The notes: generated by a model from the letters alone, not told the origin. Counted from the first letter of the stretch, positions 50,350 to 59,924 are shown. The stretch is 64,000 bases of DNA from Streptomyces venezuelae ATCC 10712 (GCF_008639165.1 NZ_CP029197.1:3782001-3846000), one strand, 5' to 3'. A program made the numbers and translations.

Positions 50350-51906
50350 TCACGACCGGGTGAAGGTACCGAGGCCTTCCTGGTCCAGGTACTCGACGCG
50401 CAGGGACGTGCCGTCCGGGGAGAACGTGACGCCGGTGAGACCGACGGCGTTCTCCCCGCGGGTCGGGAAGCTGAACGTGTCGCCGTCGTAGTGCGTGAGC
50501 TTGTACGTCTGGGGCTTCGGCCCAAGCCGCAGGACCAGGCCGCCGTTCTCCTCGACCACCTGCGCCCGGCCGTAGTAGTCGCTGGTGAACGTGCCCGTGT
50601 AGGCGTCGGAGGCCTTCGCCGGCTCGGCGTCCGCCGGGGGCTTCGCGTAGTCCGTGGGGGACAGGTCGGCGTCCGCCTCCTGCTCGTACAGGGCGTCGAC
50701 GATCGGCAGCCAGTCCCGGCTCGGCTTCCCGTCCTGCGCGGTGTCGAAGAAGTCCAGGGCCACGGTGTCGGCGACGCCGACCGGCGCGCCGTTGGTGAGG
50801 ACGACGATGCCGAGCTGCTCGCCCGGCAGCATCGTGACGTTGGTGTGCGCCCCTTCGGCGAACGCGCCGGTGTGCGAGAGCCGCAGCCGGCCCTCGTCGT
50901 CGTACGACACGTTCCAGCCGAGCCCGTAGAAGCCGGTCCGGGCGGCCGGCGCCTGCGCCGGGCCGGACACGGACTCGGGGTGGTGGGTGAGGACGAGGGC
51001 GTCCTCGGCGACGATCCGCTTCCCGTCCAGCTCACCGCCCGCGAGCTGGAGCCGCAGCCAGCGCGCCATGTCACGGGCCGAGGAACTCACCCCGCCCGCC
51101 GGGGACTGGGCGTCCGGGTCGCGCACGAACTGCGCCTTCCACGTGCCGTCGGGCTGCTTGACGTGGCCGTGGGCGCGGTCCGGGTTCGAGACGAAGTCCT
51201 CGAAGCGGGAACTGGTGTCGTTCATCCCCGCGGGCTTGTAGAGGGTGTCCTCGGCGAGCTTCTCCCAGGGCACGCCCTTCTCGGCGGCGACGGCCTCGGC
51301 GGCTCCCGTCAGACCGAAGTTGGTGTACGCGTAGCTCACGCGGAACGGCGCCAGGGGCTCGTACCGCAGGTGGGACAGGATGTAGTCCTGGTCGTAGCCC
51401 AGGTCCTCCAGGAGGTCGCCCGCGTGATCGGGCAGCCCGCTGCGGTGCGAGAACAGGTCGGCGGCCGTCATGTGCGAGGTCACCCACGGGTCCTTCAGCC
51501 GGAAGTCGGGCAGTTCGGGATTGACCGGCTTCTGCCAGCCCTCCACACCCACCGCGCCGGACACGATCGTGGAGGCGATCGGCTTCGACACCGAGGCCAA
51601 CTGGAAGACGGTGTCGGCGTCGACGCGGGCACTCTTGCCGACCTCCCGCACGCCGTAGCCCTGGATGTGGAGCACCTTGCCCTTGTACACGACGGCGACG
51701 GACACCCCGGGGACCCCGGTCTTCCGCATCAACTCCGCGACGCTTCCGTCGAGTCGGTCGACGGCCCGGTCCACGTCCGCCTGGTCGAGCAGCGGTGGCG
51801 GCTCCGCCGGAGGCGGCTCGGGGGTGGGCGAGGGGGCGCCGAAGCCGGGGGCGAACCCCAGCACGGACGCGAGCCCCGCTGTGACCAGCCATCGGACGGT
51901 ACTCAC
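50350..51906 (-). CDS. exported serine beta-lactamase-like hydrolase
   Basis: A 518-residue class C/DD-peptidase-fold protein. A short leader (RWLVTAGLASVLGFAPGF) suggests export. The catalytic S-x-x-K is SVSK in FQLASVSKPIAST, the Y-x-N is in YAYTNFGLT, and the third motif is near HTGAFAEGAHTN. A C-terminal beta-barrel-like domain (residues 410-518) follows. It could be an esterase or peptidase rather than a resistance enzyme. The GTG at 51906 was chosen as the signal peptide start. It is convergent with cobIJ and unrelated to cobalamin. Confidence 0.85.
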   Translation of the reverse strand: MSTVRWLVTAGLASVLGFAPGFGAPSPTPEPPPAEPPPLLDQADVDRAVDRLDGSVAELMRKTGVPGVSVAVVYKGKVLHIQGYGVREVGKSARVDADTVFQLASVSKPIASTIVSGAVGVEGWQKPVNPELPDFRLKDPWVTSHMTAADLFSHRSGLPDHAGDLLEDLGYDQDYILSHLRYEPLAPFRVSYAYTNFGLTGAAEAVAAEKGVPWEKLAEDTLYKPAGMNDTSSRFEDFVSNPDRAHGHVKQPDGTWKAQFVRDPDAQSPAGGVSSSARDMARWLRLQLAGGELDGKRIVAEDALVLTHHPESVSGPAQAPAARTGFYGLGWNVSYDDEGRLRLSHTGAFAEGAHTNVTMLPGEQLGIVVLTNGAPVGVADTVALDFFDTAQDGKPSRDWLPIVDALYEQEADADLSPTDYAKPPADAEPAKASDAYTGTFTSDYYGRAQVVEENGGLVLRLGPKPQTYKLTHYDGDTFSFPTRGENAVGLTGVTFSPDGTSLRVEYLDQEGLGTFTRS

Positions 51907-51961
51907 CCCTCCATTGAACGCCCGCCGCAACCGGCTGTCGCGCGGGGCGGAAACCAGGAGT

Positions 51962-52687
51962 TCACAGCGTGCGGGCCCACTCGGCGGCCGCCTCCGCGGT
52001 CGCCGCCACCGGGACGCCCTCCGGGACCGGAGGACGGCGCACCACCACCACCGGAAGCCCCGCCTCACGGGCCGCCGTCAGCTTCGGGGCGGTCGCCGCA
52101 CCGCCGCTGTCCTTCGTCACCACGACGTCGATCCGGTGCCGGGCCAGCACCTCCCGCTCACCGGCCAGGCCGAACGGGCCCCGGTCGAGGAGGAGCTCGG
52201 TCCGGGCCGGCATCGGGCCGGCCGGGGCGTCCACCGAGCGGACCAGGAACCACTCCGGGCGGTCCGCGAAGGCCGCGAGGCCCATCCGGCCGGTGGTCAG
52301 GAACACCCGGTCGCCGAGGCCGTCGAGGGCGCGGGCCGCCGCATCGAGGGACGCCACCGGACGCCAGTCGTCGCCCTCCGCCGGGACCCAGCCGGGACGG
52401 CGCAGCGCCAGCAGGGGAACATGGGCGGTGGCGGCCGCCCGGGCCGCGTTGAAGCTGATCCGCCCGGCGAAGGGATGCGTGGCGTCGATGACCGCGTCCA
52501 CCGCGTGCGCGCCGATCCACTCCACCAGCCCGTCGACGCCGCCGAACCCGCCGATCCGCACCTCGCCCTCGGGCAGCCGGGGGCTCGCCACCCGCCCCGC
52601 GAGGGAGCTGGTGACCCGGAGCCGGCCGTGCAGCAGGCCCGCGAGGGCGCGGGCCTCGGTGGTCCCCCCGAGAATGAGTATGTGCAC
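51962..52687 (-). CDS. cobK: precorrin-6A reductase CobK
   Basis: A 241-residue NADPH-dependent reductase acting on precorrin-6A. The N-terminal ILILGGTTEARALAGLLHG is the family signature; ATHPFAGRISFNAARAA and VFLTTGRMGLAAF follow; DVVVTKDSGG is the conserved C-terminal block. It is divergent from cbiD, with 12 nt between start codons, so the two share a very compact promoter region. Confidence 0.94.
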   Translation of the reverse strand: MHILILGGTTEARALAGLLHGRLRVTSSLAGRVASPRLPEGEVRIGGFGGVDGLVEWIGAHAVDAVIDATHPFAGRISFNAARAAATAHVPLLALRRPGWVPAEGDDWRPVASLDAAARALDGLGDRVFLTTGRMGLAAFADRPEWFLVRSVDAPAGPMPARTELLLDRGPFGLAGEREVLARHRIDVVVTKDSGGAATAPKLTAAREAGLPVVVVRRPPVPEGVPVAATAEAAAEWARTL

Positions 52688-52699
52688 AGGAGCCTCTTC

Positions 52700-53833
52700 G
52701 TGACTTCAGGCGGCGGGCGTGAGGCCCAACTCAAGCACACCGGCCTCCGCCCGGGCTGGACGACGGGTGCCTGTGCGACGGCGGCGACGACCGCCGCGTA
52801 CACGGCCCTGCTGACCGGCGGTTTCCCTGACCCGGTGGCGATCACGCTGCCGAAGGGCCAGACGCCGTCGTTCGCGCTCACGGCCGAGTCCCTCGACGCC
52901 GGCGCCGGTACGGCCATGGCGGCGGTCACGAAGGACGCGGGCGACGACCCGGACGTCACGCACGGGGCGGTGATCCGCGCGACGGTACGGCTCCTGCCGG
53001 CGGGCTCGGGCGTCGTCTTCCGGGCCGGCGAGGGCGTCGGCACGGTCACCCTGCCGGGGCTGCCCCTCGACGTCGGCGAACCGGCGATCAACCCTGTGCC
53101 GCGGCAGCTGATGCGGGAGCACGTGGCGGCGGTCGCGGGGCGGCACGGCGGGAGCGGCGACGTCGAGATCACCGTCTCCGTCGACAACGGCGCCGAGATC
53201 GCCCGCTCCACCTGGAACCCCCGCATCGGCATCCTCGGCGGCCTGTCGATCCTCGGCACGACCGGGGTCGTGGTGCCGTACTCCTGCTCGGCGTGGATCG
53301 ACTCGATCCGGCGCGGGGTGGACGTGGCGCGGGCGGGCGGTCTGACGCATGTGGCGGGCTGCACGGGCTCGACGTCGGAGCGGACGGTGGCGGGCCTGTA
53401 CGACCTGCCGGAGATCGCGCTGCTCGACATGGGCGACTTCGCGGGCGCGGTCCTCAAGTACGTCCGCCGCCACCCGGTCGACCGGCTCACGATCTGCGGC
53501 GGCTTCGCGAAGCTCTCCAAGCTGGCCGCCGGGCATCTGGACCTCCACTCGGCCCGCTCGCAGGTCGACAAGGCGTTCCTGGCGGAGCTGGCGCGCACGG
53601 GCGGCGCGTCACCGGCCCTCGCGGCGGAGATCGCCGCCGCGAACACGGGCCTGGCGGCCCTCCGCCTCTGCGAGGCGGCCGGCGTCCCGCTGGGCGACCT
53701 GGTGGCCGCCCGCGCCCGCGACGAGGCCCTGACGGTCCTCCGGGGCGCCCCGGTGGCGGTGGACGTGATCTGCATCGACCGCGCGGGCACGGTGGTGGGC
53801 CGGTCGGAGGTGGCGGGCCCGGCGGGCGGGTAG
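52700..53833 (+). CDS. cbiD: precorrin-5B / cobalt-precorrin-5B C1-methyltransferase CbiD
   Basis: A 377-residue CbiD. Hallmarks: LRPGWTTGACATAATTAAYTAL, LGGLSILGTTGVVVPYS, and TICGGFAKLSKLAAGHLDLHS. CbiD belongs to the cobalt-early (anaerobic) route, where it removes the C1 acyl group and methylates C1; the aerobic counterpart is CobF, which is absent here. The GTG start at 52700 has CAGGAG upstream, placed over the cobK start region. Confidence 0.94.
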   Translation: MTSGGGREAQLKHTGLRPGWTTGACATAATTAAYTALLTGGFPDPVAITLPKGQTPSFALTAESLDAGAGTAMAAVTKDAGDDPDVTHGAVIRATVRLLPAGSGVVFRAGEGVGTVTLPGLPLDVGEPAINPVPRQLMREHVAAVAGRHGGSGDVEITVSVDNGAEIARSTWNPRIGILGGLSILGTTGVVVPYSCSAWIDSIRRGVDVARAGGLTHVAGCTGSTSERTVAGLYDLPEIALLDMGDFAGAVLKYVRRHPVDRLTICGGFAKLSKLAAGHLDLHSARSQVDKAFLAELARTGGASPALAAEIAAANTGLAALRLCEAAGVPLGDLVAARARDEALTVLRGAPVAVDVICIDRAGTVVGRSEVAGPAGG

Positions 53834-53865
53834 CGGCGGGCGGGTAGCGGCGGGGCGGCCGGGTG

Positions 53866-54543
53866 TCAGGCCGTCGGGTACCCGATCTCCCGTACGTCCT
53901 CGGCGAGGTCCGCGAGCGTGACGTCCGGGTTGAGGGCGGCGACGGTCTCCGCCGTCAGCGGGCGCAGGGCGAGGACGTGCCGGACCGCCTCGATGTCGAC
54001 GGGCCGCTCGTAGTAGTCCGACGCCCATTCCGCGTACGCCTGTGCCGAGCGGTGCGTGAGGTGGTGGAAGAGGCCGCCGGACCCGTCCGGGTCCTCGTGG
54101 TCCTCCAGGCCCGTGAACTCGACCGGACCCGTGCGCCAGGCCGTGTCGGCGGTCTCGCGCCACAGGCAGGCGGTGGTCACGTGGATGCCGTCCTCGTCCG
54201 TGAAGGCGGGCTCCGTCAGGTACTCCCGGAACGCCTCCGGGACCCCGTCGAGCACCCCGGGCCACGTGACCCCGTCCGCGGCCGCCCCGTACGGGCTCAT
54301 CGGCGACTCGTGGTCGAAGCCGCGCGCGAAGGCTCCGGCGGCGGACAGCACGATCGTGTACTCGCCGCCCTGGCCGTCCTTCATGGACGCCAGCTGCTCG
54401 GTCGCCGACCAGTGCGCGTCGAAGGAGTAGTACCGGCTCTCCCACTCCGGGCTGAGCACGGCCTCCACCATCGCGAGCCCCCGGCTGTGGTCGCGCAGTT
54501 CCTCGATGCCCGGCAGCGCCCGGGCCACGTCGTAGACAGTCAC
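53866..54543 (-). CDS. conserved hypothetical protein
   Basis: A 225-residue acidic soluble protein (YDVARALPGIEELRDHSRGLAMVEAVLSPEWESRYYSFDAHW at the front, RPVDIEAVRHVLALRPLTAETVAALNPD at the end). I do not recognise a named family. The pattern of aromatic and acidic residues recalls SMI1/SUKH-like immunity proteins, but I could not confirm the motifs. GTG 54543 was used; an ATG upstream would add 15 unlikely residues. Confidence 0.65.
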   Translation of the reverse strand: MTVYDVARALPGIEELRDHSRGLAMVEAVLSPEWESRYYSFDAHWSATEQLASMKDGQGGEYTIVLSAAGAFARGFDHESPMSPYGAAADGVTWPGVLDGVPEAFREYLTEPAFTDEDGIHVTTACLWRETADTAWRTGPVEFTGLEDHEDPDGSGGLFHHLTHRSAQAYAEWASDYYERPVDIEAVRHVLALRPLTAETVAALNPDVTLADLAEDVREIGYPTA

Positions 54544-54641
54544 GTCTCCATGAGACCGCACCCCGCCGACGGCCGACATGCGGCCCCCCTGCCCCGAACC
54601 TAGGCTTGCCAGCACACACCCCCCGAGCGAGAGGGAGTCCC

Positions 54642-54716
54642 ATGGCGAAGCGCGGCAACAAGCGGCGGGCCCGCAAGAAGAAGAACGCGAACCACGGCAA
54701 GCGCCCCAACGCCTGA
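54642..54716 (+). CDS. 50S ribosomal protein bL37 (24 residues)
   Basis: A 24-codon gene for a very basic microprotein, MAKRGNKRRARKKKNANHGK followed by RPNA. It matches the actinobacterial large-subunit protein bL37, first seen in mycobacterial ribosome structures and usually unannotated because of its size. GAGGGAG lies 5 nt before the ATG. It is monocistronic, between a hypothetical gene and the toxin-antitoxin pair. Confidence 0.85.
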   Translation: MAKRGNKRRARKKKNANHGKRPNA

Positions 54717-54821
54717 CCGTCGACGCACCGCACCGGGGCCCCGGGGATCGGACTCCCCCGGGCCCCGAAGCGCGTCCCCCCACGCCGCCCGAAAGCCGCC
54801 CCGCCGGGGGCGAGCCCGCCG

Positions 54822-55235
54822 TCAGACCTTGACGACGACGATCCGGTCGGTCACGAGCTTCTCCAGGTCGTCCACGTCCGGCGTGAACAGCGTGACCTCG
54901 CCCGCCTGCTGACGGGCGACGACCGCGAGAACGGCGTCGATGGCGTACTTGTGCCCGTGCAGCCCGGTGGAGGACAGGAGCCGACGGGCCTGACGGGCTT
55001 CGTCCTTGCCGATGTCCGCGACGCGCACGCGGGACAGTACCCAGTCCCAGCGCTGCTCCGTCGTCCTGCCGTCGTACGCCTCGACGAGCGTCAGGGGGGA
55101 CGTCACCACGTCCGCTTCCCCCCGAGCGGCCAGGTCGAGGCGGGCCATCATCGGCCGGTCGCCCCGCACGGCGAGCGAGAGCGCCTCACTGTCCAGGACG
55201 AAGACCCGGAGCGGCCGCTCCGCCCGCCTCGTCAC
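54822..55235 (-). CDS. PIN-domain toxin (VapC-like)
   Basis: A 137-residue PIN ribonuclease. Acidic residues lie in FVLDSEALSLAV (Asp15), PLTLVEAYDG, HKYAIDAVLAVVA and FTPDVDDLEKL, giving the four-acid metal site. It would cleave RNA when free. The GTG start overlaps the antitoxin stop (GTGA), the standard antitoxin-first layout. Confidence 0.85.
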   Translation of the reverse strand: MTRRAERPLRVFVLDSEALSLAVRGDRPMMARLDLAARGEADVVTSPLTLVEAYDGRTTEQRWDWVLSRVRVADIGKDEARQARRLLSSTGLHGHKYAIDAVLAVVARQQAGEVTLFTPDVDDLEKLVTDRIVVVKV

Positions 55236-55510
55236 GCGGCTTCACCCGCGCGCCCCTCCCGGGCCCGGCGGCGCCGTTCGTGTTCGGCGTCGACTTCGTC
55301 CAGCTCGGCGAGGGCGGAGGTCCGCTCGGCGTCCGTGACCGGGCCGTGCTCCTCCTCCAGCCAGTCGACCAGTTCCCGGAGCCGGTCACGGTCGCGCCGC
55401 AGCCGCAGCGCCTCCGCGACGTACGCCGACAGACCGTGCTCGGCCGCCTCGGCGCGGACCTCCTCCAGGAGGTCCTCCGGGATCGTCACCGTCACCTTCT
55501 TCGTGGCCAT
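55232..55510 (-). CDS. ribbon-helix-helix antitoxin (VapB-like)
   Basis: A 92-residue protein. Residues 3-32 form a ribbon-helix-helix (KKVTVTIPEDLLEEVRAEAAEHGLSAYVAEAL), which binds DNA and represses the operon. The remaining coiled-coil tail (RDRDRLRELVDWLEEEHG ... ELDEVDAEHERRRRARE) should wrap the PIN toxin. ATG 55510 was preferred; in-frame ATGs up to 55531 are possible. Confidence 0.83.
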   Translation of the reverse strand: MATKKVTVTIPEDLLEEVRAEAAEHGLSAYVAEALRLRRDRDRLRELVDWLEEEHGPVTDAERTSALAELDEVDAEHERRRRAREGRAGEAA

Positions 55511-55566
55511 ACTCACGACCATACTCCCCATACCCGCCGCCGTACGGGGTTCCGGCCGGGCCGCCG

Positions 55567-56316
55567 TCAGCAGGTGTGGCGGTCCCGTTCCGGGTCGTAC
55601 AGGTGGCTGTCGCGGAACTGGGAGGCCGCCAGGGTGCGGCCGACCAGGATGACGGCGGTCTTCGTGATGCCGGCCTCCTTCAGTTGGGCCGCGATGTCCT
55701 CCAGGGTGCCGCGGAGGACGATCTCGTCGGGGCGGCTGGCCATCGCGACGACCGCCGCCGGGCAGTCCGCGCCGTAGTGGGGGACGAGTTCGTCGACGAC
55801 GCGGTCCACGTAGCGGGCGGCCAGGTGCAGGACGAGGAGGGCGCCGCTGCGGCCCAGGGTCGCCAGGTCCTCGCCCTCCGGCATCGGCGTGGCCTGCTGG
55901 GCGATGCGGGTGAGGATCACCGTCTGGCCGACCGTGGGGACGGTCAGCTCCCGCTTGAGGGCGGCGGCGGCCGCCGCGAAGGCCGGGACGCCGGGGACGA
56001 CCTCGTAGGGGATGCCGAGCGCGTCGAGCCGTCGCATCTGCTCGGCCATCGCGCTGAACACCGACGGGTCGCCCGAGTGCAGCCGTGCCACGTCCTGCCC
56101 CGCCCGGTGCGCCGCCGCGATCTCGGCGACGATCTGGTCCAGGTCCATCCGGGCGGTGTCGACGAGCTTCGCCTCCGGCGGGCACTCGGCGAGCAGTTCG
56201 GTGGGGACGAGGGAGCCCGCGTACAGGCAGACCCCGCAGGACGCGAGCGTCCGCGCGCCGCGCACGGTGATCAGGTCGGCCGCGCCGGGGCCCGCGCCGA
56301 TGAAGTAGACGGTCAT
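55567..56316 (-). CDS. cobM: precorrin-4 C11-methyltransferase CobM
   Basis: A 249-residue SAM-dependent corrin methyltransferase. [19 protein letters not shown] is the N-terminal SAM motif; [15 protein letters not shown] and [15 protein letters not shown] follow; [16 protein letters not shown] is specific to CobM/CbiF. It adds the C11 methyl. Its start overlaps the cobL stop (ATGA), so the pair is one operon read from cobL. Confidence 0.95.
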   Translation of the reverse strand: MTVYFIGAGPGAADLITVRGARTLASCGVCLYAGSLVPTELLAECPPEAKLVDTARMDLDQIVAEIAAAHRAGQDVARLHSGDPSVFSAMAEQMRRLDALGIPYEVVPGVPAFAAAAAALKRELTVPTVGQTVILTRIAQQATPMPEGEDLATLGRSGALLVLHLAARYVDRVVDELVPHYGADCPAAVVAMASRPDEIVLRGTLEDIAAQLKEAGITKTAVILVGRTLAASQFRDSHLYDPERDRHTC

Positions 56317-57539
56317 GCCTGTTCAGAACCTTTCGTTACGGACCACTGCGTGACCGGCATCGCCTGGCGCCAGCCGGTGAAGCCGCCGACGGGGACGGCG
56401 GTGGAGACCGCGAGCCGGATCAGCTCGCCGCCGTGGCGGCGGTGGCCCTCGGCGAGCAGTGCCTCGGATTCGAGCGTGACGGTGTTGGCGACGAGCCGGC
56501 CGCCGGCCGGCAGCGCGTCCCAGCAGGCCTGGAGCAGGCCGGGGGCGGTGAGGCCGCCGCCGACGAAGACCGCGTCGGGGGTGGGCAGCCCGGCGAGGCC
56601 GTCCGGCGCCGACGCGGTGACCACGCGCAGTCCCGGTACGCCGAGGGCGTCGGCGTTCCGGGCGATCCGCGCCGCCCGCTCCGCGGACTTCTCGACCGCG
56701 ATCGCCCGGCAGGAGCGGTGGGCCCGCATCCATTCGACGCCGATGGAGCCGGAGCCGCCGCCGATGTCCCAGAGGAGTTCGCCGGGCGCGGGGGCGAGGG
56801 CGGCGAGGGTCGCGGCGCGCACGTACCGCTTGGTGAGCTGTCCGTCGTGCTCGTACGCCTCGTCGGGCAGCCCGGGGACGGTGCCGAGCCGGAGCGCGTC
56901 CGGGTCGCGTACGCAGTCGAGGGCGAGGACGTGGAGGGCGTCGGTCCGCTCGTGCGGCCAGTCGGCGGCGGTCGCGTCGAGGAGCCGCTCGGCCGGGCCG
57001 CCGAGTTGTTCCAGGACCCGGATCCGGGTGCCGCCCCAGCCGGTCTCCCGGAGCAGGGCGGCGACCCGCGCGGGGGTTTCCGGGCCTTCGCCGAGGACGA
57101 GGAGCCGGCGCCCGGGGTGGAGGGCGGCGGCGAGCGCGGCGAGGGGGCGGGCGACGAGGGAGACGGTCTCGGTGTCCTCCAGCGGCCAGCCGAGCCGGGC
57201 GCAGGCGTAGGAGACGGAGGAGGGGTGCGGGTGGATGCGGAGGCGGTCGGCGCCGACGGTCTCGGCGAGGGTGCGACCGATGCCGTAGAAGGAGGGGTCG
57301 CCGCTGGCGAGGACCGCGATCGCCCGGCCCTGGTGGGCGGCGAGGAGTCCGGGGACGGCGGGGCGGAGCGGGGAGGGCCAGGTGATCCGTTCGCCGGGGC
57401 AGTCGCCGCCGGGGAGCAGGGCGAGCTGGCGGGGGGCGCCGATGAGGACCTCGGCGGTGCGCAGGGCGCGGCGGGAGTTCTCGGGGAGTCCGTCCCAGCC
57501 GTCCGCGCCGATTCCGACGACCGCTATCGCACCGTTCAC
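56313..57539 (-). CDS. cobL: precorrin-6Y C5,15-methyltransferase (decarboxylating) CobL
   Basis: A 408-residue fusion of CbiE and CbiT activities. The CbiE half (1-205) has [22 protein letters not shown] and [15 protein letters not shown]. The CbiT half (215-408) has a class I Rossmann site, [19 protein letters not shown], and [22 protein letters not shown]. It methylates C5 and C15 and decarboxylates the C12 acetate. First gene of the cobL-cobM pair. Confidence 0.95.
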   Translation of the reverse strand: MNGAIAVVGIGADGWDGLPENSRRALRTAEVLIGAPRQLALLPGGDCPGERITWPSPLRPAVPGLLAAHQGRAIAVLASGDPSFYGIGRTLAETVGADRLRIHPHPSSVSYACARLGWPLEDTETVSLVARPLAALAAALHPGRRLLVLGEGPETPARVAALLRETGWGGTRIRVLEQLGGPAERLLDATAADWPHERTDALHVLALDCVRDPDALRLGTVPGLPDEAYEHDGQLTKRYVRAATLAALAPAPGELLWDIGGGSGSIGVEWMRAHRSCRAIAVEKSAERAARIARNADALGVPGLRVVTASAPDGLAGLPTPDAVFVGGGLTAPGLLQACWDALPAGGRLVANTVTLESEALLAEGHRRHGGELIRLAVSTAVPVGGFTGWRQAMPVTQWSVTKGSEQA

Positions 57540-57733
57540 GTCGGGGACTCTACGTGAGGGCCGTTTTCCGTCGGTACGTGGCGGGGCCCACTGGGCGCGC
57601 GGGACGGGGGCGGCCGGGCGGGCCGTCCGCCGGGCCTCGCGGGCGGGAATAGCGGGTGGGGGTGCGCCGTTGGAGCGGATAGTTTACGATTCAACCAACA
57701 GGGCCTCCGGCCCCCAGGCGAGAGGTGAGCACG

Positions 57734-58822
57734 ATGCAGTTCGGGATCTTCACCGTCGGCGACGTGACGGCCGACCCCACCACCGGCCGCACCCCGACCG
57801 AGCACGAGCGGATCAAGAACACCGTCGCCATCGCGCTCAAGGCCGAGGAGGTCGGGCTCGACGTCTTCGCGACCGGAGAGCACCACAACCCCCCGTTCGT
57901 GCCGTCCTCCCCCACCACCCTCCTCGGTCACATCGCCGCCCGCACCGAGAACCTGATCCTCTCCACCTCCACCACGCTGATCACCACCAACGACCCGGTG
58001 AAGATCGCCGAGGACTACGCGACCCTCCAGCACCTCGCCGACGGCCGCGTGGACCTGATGATGGGCCGCGGCAACACCGGCCCGGTCTACCCCTGGTTCG
58101 GTCAGGACATCCGGCAGGGCATCCCGCTCGCCATCGAGCACTACGCGCTCCTCCACAAGCTGTGGAGGGAGGACGTCGTCGACTGGGAGGGCACGTTCCG
58201 CACCGCCCTCCAGGGCTTCACCTCCACCCCCCGCCCGCTCGACGACGTCCCGCCCTTCGTCTGGCACGGCTCCATCCGCTCCCCCGAGATCGCCGAGCAG
58301 GCCGCCTACTACGGCGACGGGTTCTTCGCGAACCACATCTTCTGGCCCAAGCAGCACACCGAGAAGATGGTCCGGCTCTACCGCCAGCGGTACGCCCACT
58401 ACGGCCACGGCACCCCCGAGCAGGCGATCGTCGGCCTCGGCGGCCAGGTGTTCATGCGGAAGAACTCCCAGGACGCGGTACGGGAGTTCCGCCCGTACTT
58501 CGACAACGCGCCGGTCTACGGCCACGGCCCGTCCCTGGAGGAGTTCGCCCGCGAGACCCCGCTGACCGTCGGCTCGCCGCAGGAGGTCATCGAGCGCACC
58601 CTGTCCTTCCGCGACTACGTGGGCGACTACCAGCGCCAGCTCTTCCTCGTCGACCACGCGGGACTGCCCCTCAAGACCGTCCTGGAGCAGCTCGACATCC
58701 TCGGTGAGGAGGTCGTGCCGGTGCTGCGCAAGGAGTTCGCCGCCCTGCGCCCGGCCGGCGTCCCCGAGACCGCGCCGCTCCACCCCGCCGTGATCAACTC
58801 CCGTACACAGAAGGAGTCGTAA
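57734..58822 (+). CDS. LLM-class flavin-dependent oxidoreductase
   Basis: A 362-residue luciferase-like monooxygenase. The TIM-barrel blocks are FGIFTVGDVT, EEVGLDVFATGEHHNPPFVPSSP, LSTSTTLITTNDPVKIAEDYATLQHLADGRVDLMMGRG and PPFVWHGSIRSPE. The presence of a dedicated flavin reductase 3 nt downstream marks a two-component system. RBS AGAGGTGA precedes ATG 57734; a GTG at 57725 is also possible. Substrate unknown. Confidence 0.9.
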   Translation: MQFGIFTVGDVTADPTTGRTPTEHERIKNTVAIALKAEEVGLDVFATGEHHNPPFVPSSPTTLLGHIAARTENLILSTSTTLITTNDPVKIAEDYATLQHLADGRVDLMMGRGNTGPVYPWFGQDIRQGIPLAIEHYALLHKLWREDVVDWEGTFRTALQGFTSTPRPLDDVPPFVWHGSIRSPEIAEQAAYYGDGFFANHIFWPKQHTEKMVRLYRQRYAHYGHGTPEQAIVGLGGQVFMRKNSQDAVREFRPYFDNAPVYGHGPSLEEFARETPLTVGSPQEVIERTLSFRDYVGDYQRQLFLVDHAGLPLKTVLEQLDILGEEVVPVLRKEFAALRPAGVPETAPLHPAVINSRTQKES

Positions 58823-58825
58823 GCC

Positions 58826-59449
58826 ATGCAGACCCTGAAGCTGGTCGCCGTCTCCGCCGGCCTCAGCTCCCCCTCCTCCACGCGGCTGCTCACCGACCGG
58901 CTCCTCCAGGCCGCCCGGTACCGGCTGGCCGAGCAGGAGTACGCCGTCGACGTCCAGGTCGTCGAACTCCGTGACCTGGCCGTCGACATCGCCAACAACT
59001 TCGTGACCGGCTTCCCCTCCGGGCGGCTCCAGGACGCGATCGACGCGGTGACGGACGCCGACGGGGTCATCGCCGTGACACCGGTCTTCACCGCCTCGTA
59101 CAGCGGCCTGTTCAAGTCCTTCTTCGACCTGATCGACCCGGCCGCGCTGACCGGCACCCCGGTCCTCATCGGGGCCACCGGCGGCACCGCCCGGCACTCG
59201 CTCGTCCTCGACCACGCCCTGCGGCCGCTCTTCGCCTATCTGCGGGCCCTCGTCGTCCCGACCGCCGTCTACGCGGCCTCGGAGGACTGGGGCACCGGCG
59301 GCGACGAGTACACGGAGGGACTGCCCACCCGGATCACCCGAGCGGGCAACGAGTTCGCCGACACGGTCGCGGCCCGGCCGGCCCGGCGGGCGGAGGACGA
59401 CGAGGTCGTCCCGTTCGAGAAGCAGTTGGCCGATCTGCGCCTTGATTGA
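58826..59449 (+). CDS. NAD(P)H-dependent FMN reductase, partner of the LLM enzyme
   Basis: A 207-residue flavodoxin-fold protein. The phosphate loop is SAGLSSPSSTRLLTDRL, then VIAVTPVFTASYSGLFKSFFDLID and IGATGGTARHSL for FMN binding. It resembles the CE1759 family, whose members are encoded beside LLM monooxygenases. It should supply reduced FMN to the upstream enzyme. The 3-nt gap implies translational coupling. Confidence 0.9.
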   Translation: MQTLKLVAVSAGLSSPSSTRLLTDRLLQAARYRLAEQEYAVDVQVVELRDLAVDIANNFVTGFPSGRLQDAIDAVTDADGVIAVTPVFTASYSGLFKSFFDLIDPAALTGTPVLIGATGGTARHSLVLDHALRPLFAYLRALVVPTAVYAASEDWGTGGDEYTEGLPTRITRAGNEFADTVAARPARRAEDDEVVPFEKQLADLRLD

Positions 59450-59501
59450 TCGGTTTGTTACGTTGTGGGGAGAGTTCCCGACGACGTAACGGAGGTCGGC
59501 G

Positions 59502-59924
59502 ATGGCCGGCAGGATCGTGGTGGGCGTGGACGGATCGGAGCCTTCCCTGAAGGCACTGACGTGGGCGGCCGGGCAGGCCGCCCTGACCGGGGACTCCCTC
59601 CGTGCGGTCATCGCATGGGAGTACCCCGCGTCCTGGACGACGGCCCCCGGGGTACCGCCCGACTTCAACCCCGAACTGCTCGCCGAGCAGATCCTGGACG
59701 AGTCCCTCGCCAAGGCGCTCGACCCGGCCGTCGCCGCCGGCGTGACCCGGACGGTCGTCAGCGGCAACCCCGCCCAGGCCCTGATCGACCAGGCCGAGGG
59801 CGCATCCCTGCTGGTCGTCGGCGACCGCGGCCACAGCGGCTTCAAGGCCGCCGTCCTGGGCTCGGTCTCCACCAGGGTCGCCCAGCACGCCCCCTGCCCC
59901 GTGGTGGTCGTCCGGGGCGCGTAG
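59502..59924 (+). CDS. universal stress protein (UspA family)
   Basis: A 140-residue single Usp domain. The opening is IVVGVDGSEPSLKALTWAA and the ATP-binding block near the C terminus is LLVVGDRGHSGFKAAVLGSVSTRVAQHAPCPVVVV, the standard G-x2-G-x9-G-S-T pattern. It binds ATP and is induced by stress in many actinomycetes. Monocistronic by spacing. Confidence 0.9.
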   Translation: MAGRIVVGVDGSEPSLKALTWAAGQAALTGDSLRAVIAWEYPASWTTAPGVPPDFNPELLAEQILDESLAKALDPAVAAGVTRTVVSGNPAQALIDQAEGASLLVVGDRGHSGFKAAVLGSVSTRVAQHAPCPVVVVRGA

